Assembly: GCA_016901395.1 (NCBI GenBank)
Contig: JAEAMQ010000085.1
Location: 1-56,595 of the forward strand
Length of the DNA stretch: 56,595 nucleotides
Reading direction: 5' to 3'
Source of the DNA: Prevotella sp.
GTDB lineage: Bacteria > Bacteroidota > Bacteroidia > Bacteroidales > Bacteroidaceae
How positions within the stretch are numbered: the stretch's first letter is position 1; each line of letters opens with the position of its first letter. Positions 36,079-44,187 of the stretch are shown here, one piece after another. The position numbers were made by a program, and so were the translations under genes. The notes under the pieces were generated by a model. That model made no database searches and was not told where the DNA came from. It saw only the letters and a program-made list of their open reading frames with translations.

Positions 36079-36353
36079 ACAACAAGGAATTTATCGCAGA
36101 CCTTGCCCAGCGTGCCGGCTACACACAGGCCGACACCCAGAAGATGGTGACCGACATCATCGAATATATGGGCCAACGCTTTGAGGAAGGAGACAGTGTG
36201 CAGATCGCCAACTTCGGAACATTCGAGGTAAAAAAGCGTCTGGAGCGCATCGTGGTGAACCCAGGCACGCAGCAGCGCATGCTTGTGCCACCGAAACTGG
36301 TGCTCAATTTCAAACCCGTAGCATCTATTAAGGAAGAACTGAAGAACACTTAG
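36075..36353 (+). CDS. HU family DNA-binding protein
   Basis: 92-residue nucleoid protein of the HU/IHF family: an N-terminal helix pair (KEFIADLAQRAGYTQADTQKM), then the beta-arm region (VQIANFGTFEVKKRLERIVVNPGT...) and closing KLVLNFKPVASIKEELK. The arm lacks the usual RNP tip and reads NPGTQQRM, which is common in Bacteroidota HU paralogues. It starts inside the rimO stop (ATGA) and is followed after 14 bases by a second, much larger HU-type gene, so all three should be co-transcribed. It binds and bends DNA, probably with low sequence specificity. Confidence 0.92.
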   Translation: MNNKEFIADLAQRAGYTQADTQKMVTDIIEYMGQRFEEGDSVQIANFGTFEVKKRLERIVVNPGTQQRMLVPPKLVLNFKPVASIKEELKNT

Positions 36354-36367
36354 CCGCCAGATCAACT

Positions 36368-38038
36368 ATGAGTAGGATTGGAAATAAAGACTTAGCCCGC
36401 TATCTGGTAGACAGATACGATATCGACAGGGCGGCCGCCGAACAGTTGGTGGCCCACATGTTTGACGTGCTGAATGATGGCCTCCGCGACGAGAAACAAG
36501 TCAAGGTGAAGGGCCTCGGTACGTTCAAAGTGACGAGTGTGGCATCGCGTAAGAGCGTCGATGTGAACACGGGAGAACCGATTATCATTGAGGGACGCGA
36601 CAAAATCAACTTCACTGCCGACAATGCCCTGCGCGATCAGGTAAACCGTCCTTTTGCGCAGTTTGAGACAGTAGTGTTAAAGGAGGGAGTGGAATTTGAT
36701 GAAATCGATCAGAAATTTGCGGATTCGATGACCGAATCGAGTGATGACGAAGACTCTGAGACGACACCGGAGACGGGAAAAGATACCCCTGTAGTGGCAG
36801 AAGCTCCCGTTGAACCCGCTGTGTCACAACCTTCTTCATCGCCTGTTGCTGCCGCCGATTCCGCGGAGCTCCAGCCCCAGCCTGCTGTGGCTGCCGAGAC
36901 AGAGCAGCTCGTCATCAGTTCGGATCTTCTTGCCCAACTCAATGGTGACCCAAGGCCAAAGGCAGAGGCTGTGGACGAAAAGACTACGGAGGACGATAAA
37001 TCCTCTGCAGACCTTGTGTCGGAAACGGTGGACGAGGGAAAGGACGGGAGTGCACCAGATGCAGCATCATCCGTTGAGAACAGACAGAATGAGGTGCGGT
37101 TGATGCTCAACGCCAGTCAGCTGGCTGTGCTTAACGGGCAGAAACCCATTGCAGAGGAGCCGGAACCGTCTGTTGCTGAGGCACAGACCGAGAATGCTTC
37201 GGTTGCTACCGAGGTAGGACCCGTGGCCAAACAGTCTGAGAGTGAGCCGTTGCTGCAGGTGGTGGAGACCTCATCCGATGCTGTGGATACCCCACAGGCG
37301 GAACAGGAAGACGGCAGTGACGGCGAGACAGAGCTTGACCTTGTGAGAAACCAAGCCCTCGAACTGTCTGACAAAGTGGAAAATCAGCATCGACTGATGA
37401 AAATAGTTATCGGTGTGGCGGCCGTATTGGTGGCCGCCTGCATTGGAGGTGTGGTGTGGATGGCTACCCAATTAGAGATGCGCAACAACCGCATACAGCA
37501 TCTGGAGGCCGAGGCGCAGCAGGCCGTACCATCTGTTGCTCCGACGGTGAAGCCCAAATCGCAGGTCGACACCCTGGCTCTGGCACAAGCACGCGCCGAC
37601 AGTATTGCCGCTGCCCAGCAGAAATTGCAGGCAGAGCAGGCTGCACAGGCCAAAGCCGCTGCACTCGCCGAGGCTGAGGCCAAGGAGAAAGCCCGCTTGA
37701 TGGCCGAGGCTCAGAAGGTGGCTGAAGTCAAGAAACAGGCCGAAGCCAAGATGCAGGAGGAGGCCCGTCGTGCCGCCGCACAGAAGCAGGCCGGGGTCAA
37801 AGCCGCTGCCGCGCAGTCGGGTTACAATCAGGATGTGCGCGTGAGAACCGGTGCATACATCATCACCGGCATCGACCGCACGGTGACCGTGAGGGCCGGA
37901 CAGACCCTGGCGAGCATCAGCAAGGCCAACCTTGGTCCCGGCATGGAGTGCTATGTGGAGGCCGTCAATGGTGGCCGCACAGAATTTAAAGCCGGTGACA
38001 AGGTGAAGATTCCTGCATTGAAACTGAAAAAGAGATAA
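36368..38038 (+). CDS. HU domain - transmembrane - LysM fusion protein
   Basis: 556 residues with an unusual order of parts. Residues 1-95 are an HU/IHF-like DNA-binding domain (NKDLARYLVDRYDIDRAAAEQL, then VKVKGLGTFKVTSV). Residues about 115-330 are acidic and Ser/Ala/Pro-rich, probably disordered. A single helix at about 344-367 (IVIGVAAVLVAACIGGVVWMA) crosses the membrane. Residues about 375-490 form an Ala/Lys/Glu-rich helix like TolA domain II. The C-terminus (about 505-552, VTVRAGQTLASISKANLG...FKAGDKVKIP) is a LysM-like domain. If the N-terminus is cytoplasmic, the protein would tie DNA to peptidoglycan; that is inference from architecture. It is co-oriented with HU and rimO. Confidence 0.85.
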   Translation: MSRIGNKDLARYLVDRYDIDRAAAEQLVAHMFDVLNDGLRDEKQVKVKGLGTFKVTSVASRKSVDVNTGEPIIIEGRDKINFTADNALRDQVNRPFAQFETVVLKEGVEFDEIDQKFADSMTESSDDEDSETTPETGKDTPVVAEAPVEPAVSQPSSSPVAAADSAELQPQPAVAAETEQLVISSDLLAQLNGDPRPKAEAVDEKTTEDDKSSADLVSETVDEGKDGSAPDAASSVENRQNEVRLMLNASQLAVLNGQKPIAEEPEPSVAEAQTENASVATEVGPVAKQSESEPLLQVVETSSDAVDTPQAEQEDGSDGETELDLVRNQALELSDKVENQHRLMKIVIGVAAVLVAACIGGVVWMATQLEMRNNRIQHLEAEAQQAVPSVAPTVKPKSQVDTLALAQARADSIAAAQQKLQAEQAAQAKAAALAEAEAKEKARLMAEAQKVAEVKKQAEAKMQEEARRAAAQKQAGVKAAAAQSGYNQDVRVRTGAYIITGIDRTVTVRAGQTLASISKANLGPGMECYVEAVNGGRTEFKAGDKVKIPALKLKKR

Positions 38039-38059
38039 GGCCCGAGAGCCTTATCTCTT
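38030..38059 (+). terminator. Hairpin overlapping the stop codon of the HU-LysM gene
   Basis: AAGAGATAAGGC (38030-38041) pairs over 12 bases with GCCTTATCTCTT (38048-38059) around a six-base loop; the stop codon lies in the left arm. It is followed within 30 bases by a second palindrome, TCCAACAATTGTTGGA (38071-38086), and six T residues. Together they probably terminate the ftsY-rimO-HU run. Confidence 0.7.
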
Positions 38060-38070
38060 ATATCTCTTTG

Positions 38071-38092
38071 TCCAACAATTGTTGGATTTTTT
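38071..38092 (+). terminator. Second terminator-like palindrome with T run
   Basis: TCCAACAATTGTTGGA followed by TTTTTT. The stem is short but the T run makes this the likelier release site. Confidence 0.6.
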
Positions 38093-38182
38093 CGTTTTAA
38101 ATAGCCTCCTCCTATGGGCTTTCGTTTTTTCTCCCTCCTTCTCTCATACCCATGCCGAAACCCCCGTATTCAGGGCGTTTCG

Positions 38183-38280
38183 CAATAACTATCTAATCGT
38201 CTTGCGATTCGGTAGTAATCGTCCGACGATTCGATAGTTATCGTGTCGCGATTAGATACTAATCATGTCACGATGAGATA
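38183..38280 (+). repeat. 22-bp tandem palindromic repeat array, locus 4 (about 4 units plus a decayed one)
   Basis: Units at 38183-38204 (motif in reverse, ACTATCTAATCG), 38205-38226, 38227-38248, 38249-38270 and a decayed unit from 38271 (CGATGAGATACTC). It shares 16 consecutive bases around AATCGTCTTGCGATTC with locus 3. The array sits between the convergent ends of the HU-LysM gene and prmA, 145 bases past the former's stop codon. Confidence 0.85.
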
Positions 38281-38331
38281 CTCTTTGGGTAAGGATGCGG
38301 CTCATTGGCTTGCAAAGTTCCTTTTTTTTGT

Positions 38332-39198
38332 TTATTTATTTTCCCGTAATATCAGGCAGCACCAATCATCTTCTACCTGTCGGCTTACCTCCGTGAGATT
38401 GAGTGCAGTGGCCTCTTGCTGAATCATCGGAATATCGGTCTCGTAAAACCCGCTCAGGATGATGATGCCATCGGCAGCCAATACTTCCTTGAAGGCAGAC
38501 AGATCATCGATGAGGATGTTGCGATTGATGTTTGCCATGACGATGTCGAACACGCCACACACATGGCTGAGCACAGAGGCGTTGCCGTGCAACACGGTGA
38601 TGTTTTCCACCCCATTGTGTTCGGCGTTGTGGCGTGTGTTCTCCACGCTCCACTCGTCGATGTCGTAGGCCACCACCTCTTCGGCTCCCAGTTTCGAGGC
38701 CACGATGCCGAGGATGCCGGTGCCGCAACCGCAGTCGAGCACCCGTTTGCCCTGCAGCGAAGTGTTGAGCAGCGCTGCAATCACCATGCGGGTGGTCTGA
38801 TGGTTGCCTGTGCCGAAGGCTTGCCGTGCGCGGATATACACCGGCATGGTGTCGGGCACGAGGGGCTGTTCGTCCTGCCGGGCATCATAGATCACTACTT
38901 GATTGTCGATGTTGATCGGATCGAAGCCCGCCATTTCCCACTCCTCGTTCCAGTCTTTGTCCTCGGCATCTTGCAGCGTATAGCTCACAGACACCTCGTC
39001 CAGAGGCAACTCGGCCAGCTCACGGTCGAGGGCCTCTCGGTCCAGTGCATCGTCCTGCACATATCCTTTCAGTCCCGTAGGGGTGTCTTCGAAAGACTCA
39101 AATCCGGTCTCTCCTGCGGCATCAGCCACGAGGTCGCGTGCCACCTGCAATAGGTTGGAAGGGCAGGTAATGACAAATTCTGCAACGAAATACTTCAT
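38332..39198 (-). CDS. prmA: Ribosomal protein L11 methyltransferase PrmA
   Basis: 288-residue SAM-dependent methyltransferase for ribosomal protein L11. The N-terminal substrate-recognition domain (about 1-80) precedes the catalytic domain with the PrmA signature AFGTGNH at 127-133, SAM motif I VLDCGCGTGILG at 153-164, the acidic ribose-binding AYDIDEWSV, and ANINRN as motif IV. Length is normal. It is a single gene convergent with the HU-LysM gene, with a -7 box at 39219-39226 in front of it. Confidence 0.94.
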   Translation of the reverse strand: MKYFVAEFVITCPSNLLQVARDLVADAAGETGFESFEDTPTGLKGYVQDDALDREALDRELAELPLDEVSVSYTLQDAEDKDWNEEWEMAGFDPINIDNQVVIYDARQDEQPLVPDTMPVYIRARQAFGTGNHQTTRMVIAALLNTSLQGKRVLDCGCGTGILGIVASKLGAEEVVAYDIDEWSVENTRHNAEHNGVENITVLHGNASVLSHVCGVFDIVMANINRNILIDDLSAFKEVLAADGIIILSGFYETDIPMIQQEATALNLTEVSRQVEDDWCCLILRENK

Positions 39199-39218
39199 AA
39201 TAATCTTAAATTATATTG

Positions 39219-39226
39219 CAAAATTA
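39219..39226 (-). promoter_or_regulatory. -7 promoter box for prmA
   Basis: TAATTTTG on the minus strand lies 20 bases upstream of the prmA ATG and matches TAnnTTTG. The -33 element is not evident. Confidence 0.5.
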
Positions 39227-39292
39227 TAATAAAATAGGGAAAATCCTACTATGGTTTAGGGTTTTTCCTTATTTTTGCACATAATTATATTC

Positions 39293-39300
39293 TATTTTTG
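39293..39300 (+). promoter_or_regulatory. -7 promoter box for the Tyr/Trp/Gly-rich protein gene
   Basis: TATTTTTG matches TAnnTTTG, 69 bases before the start at 39370. A second match, TATTTTTG at 39270-39277, lies just upstream, so either or both may be used. Confidence 0.4.
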
Positions 39301-39369
39301 TATTGAAATCATTGGGGACGCACATTTCGATGTTCAACCCTATATTCAAGAGCAACTATTTAAGGGAGT

Positions 39370-40389
39370 ATGAAAATGAATAAACTATTTTTATTTTTAG
39401 TCCTTGCGGGCACATTGCCTTTGCAGACTATGGCTCAGGACGACGATCTTTACTTCGTACCCGAGAAGACGGACAAGGTTGCTGAATCTGCCGTCCGGGA
39501 CAATGCTCCGACCTACTATCGGGGCAGCAATCGGAGTATTGATGAATACAACCGTGCCGGAAAGTTCCGCAGCTATTACCAGAAGATAGGCACAGACTCA
39601 TTGGGTAACGATATTATCACGTTTCAGGGTGGCCCTGGTGTCTACCCCGACTCCACGTATATCGACACGACTTTCGTGTCGGGCGACTACACGCAGTATG
39701 ACGATGACGACTACGCCTACTCTCGCCGCATGAGCCGTTGGGACGGGTTTTATGATCCTTGGTTCTACCGCTACGGTCCCTGGGGCTACCGGGGAATGTA
39801 TGGCGGCTGGTACGATCCGTGGTTCTACAGCTACGGCGGATGGTATGATCCGTGGTATGGCGGCTGGTATGGCAGCTGGTATGGTGGTTGGTACGACCCG
39901 TGGTACTATGGCTACGGCGGCTGGTACAGCCCCTATTACTATGGCTGGTACAGTCCCTATTACTATGGCTGGTATGGCCGTTACGGCTGGCCTTACTATG
40001 GCGGCTCGTATGTGACCAATCGTGGTGGCAATCCGCGTGGACTCACCGGCGACCGCACCTGGAGCTATGGCGGCGGCAGCGCAGCCTCTACGGGTGGGCG
40101 TTACGGCCGAAGCACCTACTCGGGCAGTAGTCGTCCGACGAGCACCTATACGACGGGCAGCAACCGCAACCGCTCGTTTGGTGGACGCACAACCACTACT
40201 CGTTCGTCGTCAACCTATAACAACAGCAGTTTTGGCACCAGCACACGCTCCACGCCAAGCTATAGTGGTGGCAGCTACGGTGGTGGCAGTTTTGGCGGCG
40301 GTTCCTCATCGGGCGGTGGTTTCGGTGGCGGACACTCTGGCGGCAGTAGCGGCGGAGGTGGCGGTCACTTTGGTGGCGGCAGACGATAA
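39370..40389 (+). CDS. Secreted Tyr/Trp/Gly-rich low-complexity protein
   Basis: 339 residues. Signal peptide 1-22 (KLFLFLVLAGTLPLQTMA-QDDD). Residues 23-120 are ordinary and polar, with a spaced YYRGSNRSIDEYNRAG segment. Residues about 122-215 consist of short repeats such as WYDPW, YGGW and YYYGW, extremely rich in Tyr, Trp and Gly. The last 120 residues are Ser/Gly/Thr-rich and end GGGGHFGGGRR. No enzyme family is recognisable. It lies 35 bases before a FadL-like outer-membrane protein gene on the same strand, so an envelope role with that protein is plausible. An alternative start at codon 3 would not change the product much. Confidence 0.75.
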   Translation: MKMNKLFLFLVLAGTLPLQTMAQDDDLYFVPEKTDKVAESAVRDNAPTYYRGSNRSIDEYNRAGKFRSYYQKIGTDSLGNDIITFQGGPGVYPDSTYIDTTFVSGDYTQYDDDDYAYSRRMSRWDGFYDPWFYRYGPWGYRGMYGGWYDPWFYSYGGWYDPWYGGWYGSWYGGWYDPWYYGYGGWYSPYYYGWYSPYYYGWYGRYGWPYYGGSYVTNRGGNPRGLTGDRTWSYGGGSAASTGGRYGRSTYSGSSRPTSTYTTGSNRNRSFGGRTTTTRSSSTYNNSSFGTSTRSTPSYSGGSYGGGSFGGGSSSGGGFGGGHSGGSSGGGGGHFGGGRR

Positions 40390-40424
40390 AGCATTAACAT
40401 TCAATACGTAAAACTCAGAAAAGT

Positions 40425-41984
40425 ATGAAAACCAAATACAGTTTGATGGCTGCAGTGGTGCTCTTGTCGGCTCCACTCCATGCCCAGGAAACTTATCAGG
40501 ATACCAAGGTTGTGGAAAACGAGCTGAACGGTACCGCCCGCTACGTGGGTATGGGTGGTGCGATGGAGGCTCTGGGTGCCGACCTTTCGACAATCAGCTC
40601 CAACCCCGCAGGTATAGGCTTGTTTCGTTCGAGCCAGTTTGCTGTGTCGGGCGGACTGGTGAGCCAGCAGGGTGAGACCACATCGCCCTCGGGAAACGGT
40701 ATCTCTGCCAGCATCAAAGGCAACAAGACCAACGCCAGTTTTGATCAGGTGGGATTCGTTTATGCCGTGCGCAACGGTCGCAACAGCTATCTCAACTTCG
40801 CGTTCAACTATCACAAGAGCCGTAACTTCGACCAGATTCTCACGGCGGTCAACACGTTGAGCAATGCCTCACAGAACAAGTTGACCTCGGCCAAATACCC
40901 TTATGCCAGTGAGTATAGCTGGAATGGTGTCGATGCCAACTATGCCAGCCTGATGGCACCCATCAAGGATGCCAGCGGCAAACAGGTGGGTCTCGACTAC
41001 CTCGACGGCTCGGCCTACGTCTTCGGACAGTATCAGAAGGGCTATATCGGGGAGTATGACTTCAACCTCAGCGGCAACATCAAGAACCGCGTGTTCCTCG
41101 GTCTGACCTTCGGTCTGCACGATGTGAACTACCGCAGCAACAGCTATTACACCGAAGATCTGGAACAGGGCGTGACCTCTGAGGCATGGGAAGACCTGCG
41201 CATCAACGGCAGCGGATTTGACATGAAGCTCGGAGCCATCTTCCGTCCTATCGAGACATCGCCTTTCCGCATCGGTCTCTATGTCAACACCCCTACCTGG
41301 TACGACCTCAATGTCACCGGATACAGCGACATCACGATGACCGACGCCGGGGGAAGTGTAGACAAAGGTCAGGAGGCTACCTACGATTACAAGGTTTATA
41401 CCCCATGGAAATTTGGTGTGAGTGTGGGTCACACGGTGGGCAAACAGCTTGCCCTGGGTGCCACCTACGAATATGCTGACTATGGCACGATAGACAATCG
41501 GGTGAACGATGGCGGCTACTACGACTACTGGTCGGGCGGCTATTATGAGAACTCCTATAGCGACAACGACATGAACGACCACACCAAGGCCACGCTCAAG
41601 GGTGTGAGCACACTGAAGCTGGGATTGGAATACAAGATTCTCGACAACTGGGCCGTGCGCCTGGGATACAACTATCTCAGTCCGATGTATAACAAGGACG
41701 GCTATCGTGACGGCAGCATCTCCTCGCCGGGATCGGCCTATGCCACCTCGACCGACTACACCAACTGGCAGAGCACCAACCGTCTGACCTGTGGTTTTGG
41801 CTATTCCATGAAGAATTTCTACTTCGACATGGCCTATCAGTACACCCAGACCAACGGTGAGTTCTATCCGTTTATGAGTTACTATGCAGACAACGACAAT
41901 GCCGCTGCAAGCAACATCGCAGACGCTGTGAGCGTGAGCAACAAGCGCCATCAGCTGTTGCTGACTTTAGGATACAGATTTTAA
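40425..41984 (+). CDS. FadL/OmpP1-like outer-membrane protein (often annotated hemin receptor)
   Basis: 519 residues with a signal peptide ending near residue 20 (APLHA-QETYQ). The mature N-terminus GTARYVGMGGAMEALGADLSTISSNPAGIGLFRSSQ is split by the conserved NPAGI motif of the FadL/TodX/OmpP1 family of outer-membrane diffusion channels for hydrophobic compounds. The remainder alternates beta strands and polar loops and ends in LGYRF with a terminal Phe, as in outer-membrane barrels. The ligand is unknown. A terminator follows at 42078. It is probably co-transcribed with the upstream low-complexity protein gene. Confidence 0.85.
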   Translation: MKTKYSLMAAVVLLSAPLHAQETYQDTKVVENELNGTARYVGMGGAMEALGADLSTISSNPAGIGLFRSSQFAVSGGLVSQQGETTSPSGNGISASIKGNKTNASFDQVGFVYAVRNGRNSYLNFAFNYHKSRNFDQILTAVNTLSNASQNKLTSAKYPYASEYSWNGVDANYASLMAPIKDASGKQVGLDYLDGSAYVFGQYQKGYIGEYDFNLSGNIKNRVFLGLTFGLHDVNYRSNSYYTEDLEQGVTSEAWEDLRINGSGFDMKLGAIFRPIETSPFRIGLYVNTPTWYDLNVTGYSDITMTDAGGSVDKGQEATYDYKVYTPWKFGVSVGHTVGKQLALGATYEYADYGTIDNRVNDGGYYDYWSGGYYENSYSDNDMNDHTKATLKGVSTLKLGLEYKILDNWAVRLGYNYLSPMYNKDGYRDGSISSPGSAYATSTDYTNWQSTNRLTCGFGYSMKNFYFDMAYQYTQTNGEFYPFMSYYADNDNAAASNIADAVSVSNKRHQLLLTLGYRF

Positions 41985-42077
41985 ACAAATACTCCCCGTC
42001 GTTCGGGGCAGATTTCAATAATTGAAAGAAAGAAAAATATTTTAGTGGTTAATTTAGTTTTAGTAAGTATTGAAAGT

Positions 42078-42110
42078 AGGATATGTCGTGAGACATGTCC
42101 TATTTTTTTT
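42078..42110 (+). terminator. Rho-independent terminator after the FadL-like gene
   Basis: A ten-base-pair stem (AGGATATGTC with GACATGTCCT, one G:T pair) around a GTGA loop is followed by ATTTTTTTT. It ends the transcript just before the -7 box of the next gene. Confidence 0.85.
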
Positions 42111-42111
42111 G

Positions 42112-42119
42112 TATCTTTG
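42112..42119 (+). promoter_or_regulatory. -7 promoter box for the GHL10 hydrolase gene
   Basis: TATCTTTG, an exact TAnnTTTG match, follows directly on the T run of the preceding terminator, 34 bases before the start codon at 42153. Confidence 0.5.
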
Positions 42120-42152
42120 TGACCATTAAATCCTAAACACAATTTCATCAGT

Positions 42153-43637
42153 ATGAAACGATTTTCTCTCCTCATCCTCCTCGTGCTCGCCGTAGTGCTG
42201 GTTCATGCCCAGAAGAGGGAGTTCAGAGGTGCCTGGATACAGGCCGTCAACGGACAATTTCAAGGTATGTCGCGCGATGCCATGCAGCGCACACTCAGCC
42301 AGCAGCTCGACGTGTTGCAGCAAGACGGCGTGAATGCCATCATCTTTCAAGTGCGCCCGGAGTGTGATGCGCTCTATGAGAGCAAGCTCGAACCGTGGAG
42401 CCGTTTCCTCACGGGCGTGCAGGGACAGGCACCACAACCCTACTGGGACCCCCTGGCATGGATGATAGAGCAGTGTCACAAGCGTGGCATGGAGTTACAC
42501 GCATGGATCAATCCCTATCGGGCGAAGACCAAAGGCACCACGCAGTTGGCCGCCAACCATATCGCCATGCAGCGTCCCGGCAGCTATTTTGTCTACGACA
42601 ACCAGTATATCCTCAACCCCGCGCTGCGCGAAAACAGCGATTATATCTGTCGCGTGGCCGACGATATCGTGAGCCGTTACGACATCGATGGATTTCACAT
42701 CGACGATTACTTTTATCCCTATCCGGCTCCCGGACAGGTCATCCCCGACCAGCAGCAGTATGAAGCCAACCGTCAGGGATTTACCAATATCGGCGACTGG
42801 CGACGCAACAACGTCAACCTCTTTGTCAAACAACTCAGCGAGACCATCCATGCCCGTAAGCCCTGGGTGAAGTTTGGCATCTCGCCCTTTGGTATATACC
42901 GCAACCAAAGCTCCGACCCCAAGAACGGGTCGGCCACCAAGGGCCTGCAAAACTATGACGACCTCTATGCCGATGTGCTGCTCTGGGTGAACAACGGGTG
43001 GGTGGACTACTGCGTGCCGCAGGTGTATTGGCAGATAGGACATCCCACGGCCGACTACGCCACGCTCATCAAATGGTGGGACAAGTATGCATCCAACCGT
43101 CCGCTGTTTATCGGCGAGGACGTGGAACGCACGGTGAAATATGCCGACCCCGCCAATCCCAACAGCCATCAGCTGCCCGCTAAATACGCCTTGCATCAGC
43201 AGATGCACCATGTGAGCGGCACCGTGTTGTGGTATGCCAAGGCTGTGGTCGACAACGTGGGCAACTATGGCAGTGCGCTCCGCAACTCCTATTGGCGCTA
43301 TCCGGCACTGCAGCCCCAGATGCCGTTTATCGACAGCAAGAGTCCGAAGAAACCGCGAAGGGTGAAAGCTGTATGGACGAGTGACGGATACATGCTCTTC
43401 TGGAAGCAGCCCAAAGGCAAGGCATGGGGAGATGTTGTGACTAAATATGTGGTCTACCGTTTCGAGGGTGGCGAGGAGTTGAATCTCAACGACCCGTCGA
43501 AGATAGTTGCTGTGACAGGGCAGACATTCTACAAGCTGCCTTATGACAAAGGGGAGGTGAAATATAATTATGTGGTGACTGCCCTCGACCGTATGTCGAA
43601 TGAAAGTAAGGCGAAGAAGAAAAAGGTGAAACTTTAA
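42153..43637 (+). CDS. GHL10 (DUF187/YngK-like) family glycoside hydrolase-like protein
   Basis: 494 residues, signal peptide about 1-19 (VLVHA-QKREF). The TIM-barrel signature EFRGAWIQAVNG, the FQVRPECDALYESKLEPWS segment, GMELHAWINPYR and DIDGFHIDDYFYPYP define the glycosyl hydrolase-like 10 family. The Asp pair in IDDYFYP is the probable catalytic region. The C-terminal about 95 residues are fibronectin-III-like (PRRVKAVWTSDGYMLFWKQP). Family members are thought to act on cell-wall or host glycans, but the substrate is not known here. The next gene lies 550 bases downstream, so it seems to be a single transcription unit. Confidence 0.88.
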   Translation: MKRFSLLILLVLAVVLVHAQKREFRGAWIQAVNGQFQGMSRDAMQRTLSQQLDVLQQDGVNAIIFQVRPECDALYESKLEPWSRFLTGVQGQAPQPYWDPLAWMIEQCHKRGMELHAWINPYRAKTKGTTQLAANHIAMQRPGSYFVYDNQYILNPALRENSDYICRVADDIVSRYDIDGFHIDDYFYPYPAPGQVIPDQQQYEANRQGFTNIGDWRRNNVNLFVKQLSETIHARKPWVKFGISPFGIYRNQSSDPKNGSATKGLQNYDDLYADVLLWVNNGWVDYCVPQVYWQIGHPTADYATLIKWWDKYASNRPLFIGEDVERTVKYADPANPNSHQLPAKYALHQQMHHVSGTVLWYAKAVVDNVGNYGSALRNSYWRYPALQPQMPFIDSKSPKKPRRVKAVWTSDGYMLFWKQPKGKAWGDVVTKYVVYRFEGGEELNLNDPSKIVAVTGQTFYKLPYDKGEVKYNYVVTALDRMSNESKAKKKKVKL

Positions 43638-43712
43638 TCCTATACTTTCATGCTACGATGCCTTGCGTGGTATGCGATGACTGTATTGCCAAAGCCATAG
43701 GCACTGTCTTCT

Positions 43713-43753
43713 GGGCCGGGGAAGCTATGTGGATACCATTTTTCCCCGGTCCC
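43713..43753 (+). terminator. Possible terminator hairpin after the GHL10 gene
   Basis: GGGCCGGGGAA and TTCCCCGGTCCC pair with one bulge around an 18-base loop, 75 bases past the stop codon, followed by TGTTGTTAGGATTTT. The T run is broken, so confidence is moderate. The rest of the 550-base gap to the arabinose cluster shows no gene. Confidence 0.5.
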
Positions 43754-43979
43754 TGTTGTTAGGATTTTATGATATAATAGGTGGTTTCACTCCAAAATCT
43801 CTCAGCTGACAAATCGATGGGCCGGTACTCGTGTGTTTGTGATTTGAGACATGTCAAAAGATGATTTCGGCACAAACAAGGGGAGCAAAGCGTAGAGAGG
43901 AAGAAACGGCGCAAGGTGTCTAATGAGGAAACAGGTATGACATATATATAATAAAGGTGTAAAGTGTGCGTTTTATCCT

Positions 43980-44012
43980 ATATATTTCGAAGGACCATTC
44001 ATCGAAATACAT
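43980..44012 (+). promoter_or_regulatory. Inverted repeat upstream of the arabinose cluster, possible operator
   Basis: ATATATTTCGA and TCGAAATACAT are 11-base arms differing by one base, separated by 11 bases (perfect over TATTTCGA/TCGAAATA). It lies about 175 bases before the first gene of the cluster, so a dimeric regulator such as AraR is a possible ligand. I do not know the AraR site well enough to match it. Confidence 0.4.
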
Positions 44013-44139
44013 GTGAAATCACACCTCTCAGGATAGTGAAGAGTGTACAAATACCCCTTTAGCGTATTGCCCAACGATTTTATTAGAAATTATTAAGAAA
44101 AAAGAATAGGAAAAAGATACGACTTTAAAATAAATGTTG

Positions 44140-44147
44140 TAACTTTA
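44140..44147 (+). promoter_or_regulatory. Imperfect -7 box before the mutarotase gene
   Basis: TAACTTTA differs from TAnnTTTG in the last base and lies 41 bases before the chosen start. It supports the start at 44188 rather than 44158 and would be the main promoter of the arabinose cluster. Confidence 0.4.
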
Positions 44148-44187
44148 CCACCAATTAATGATACAATCAACTAACAATACTACTTGT

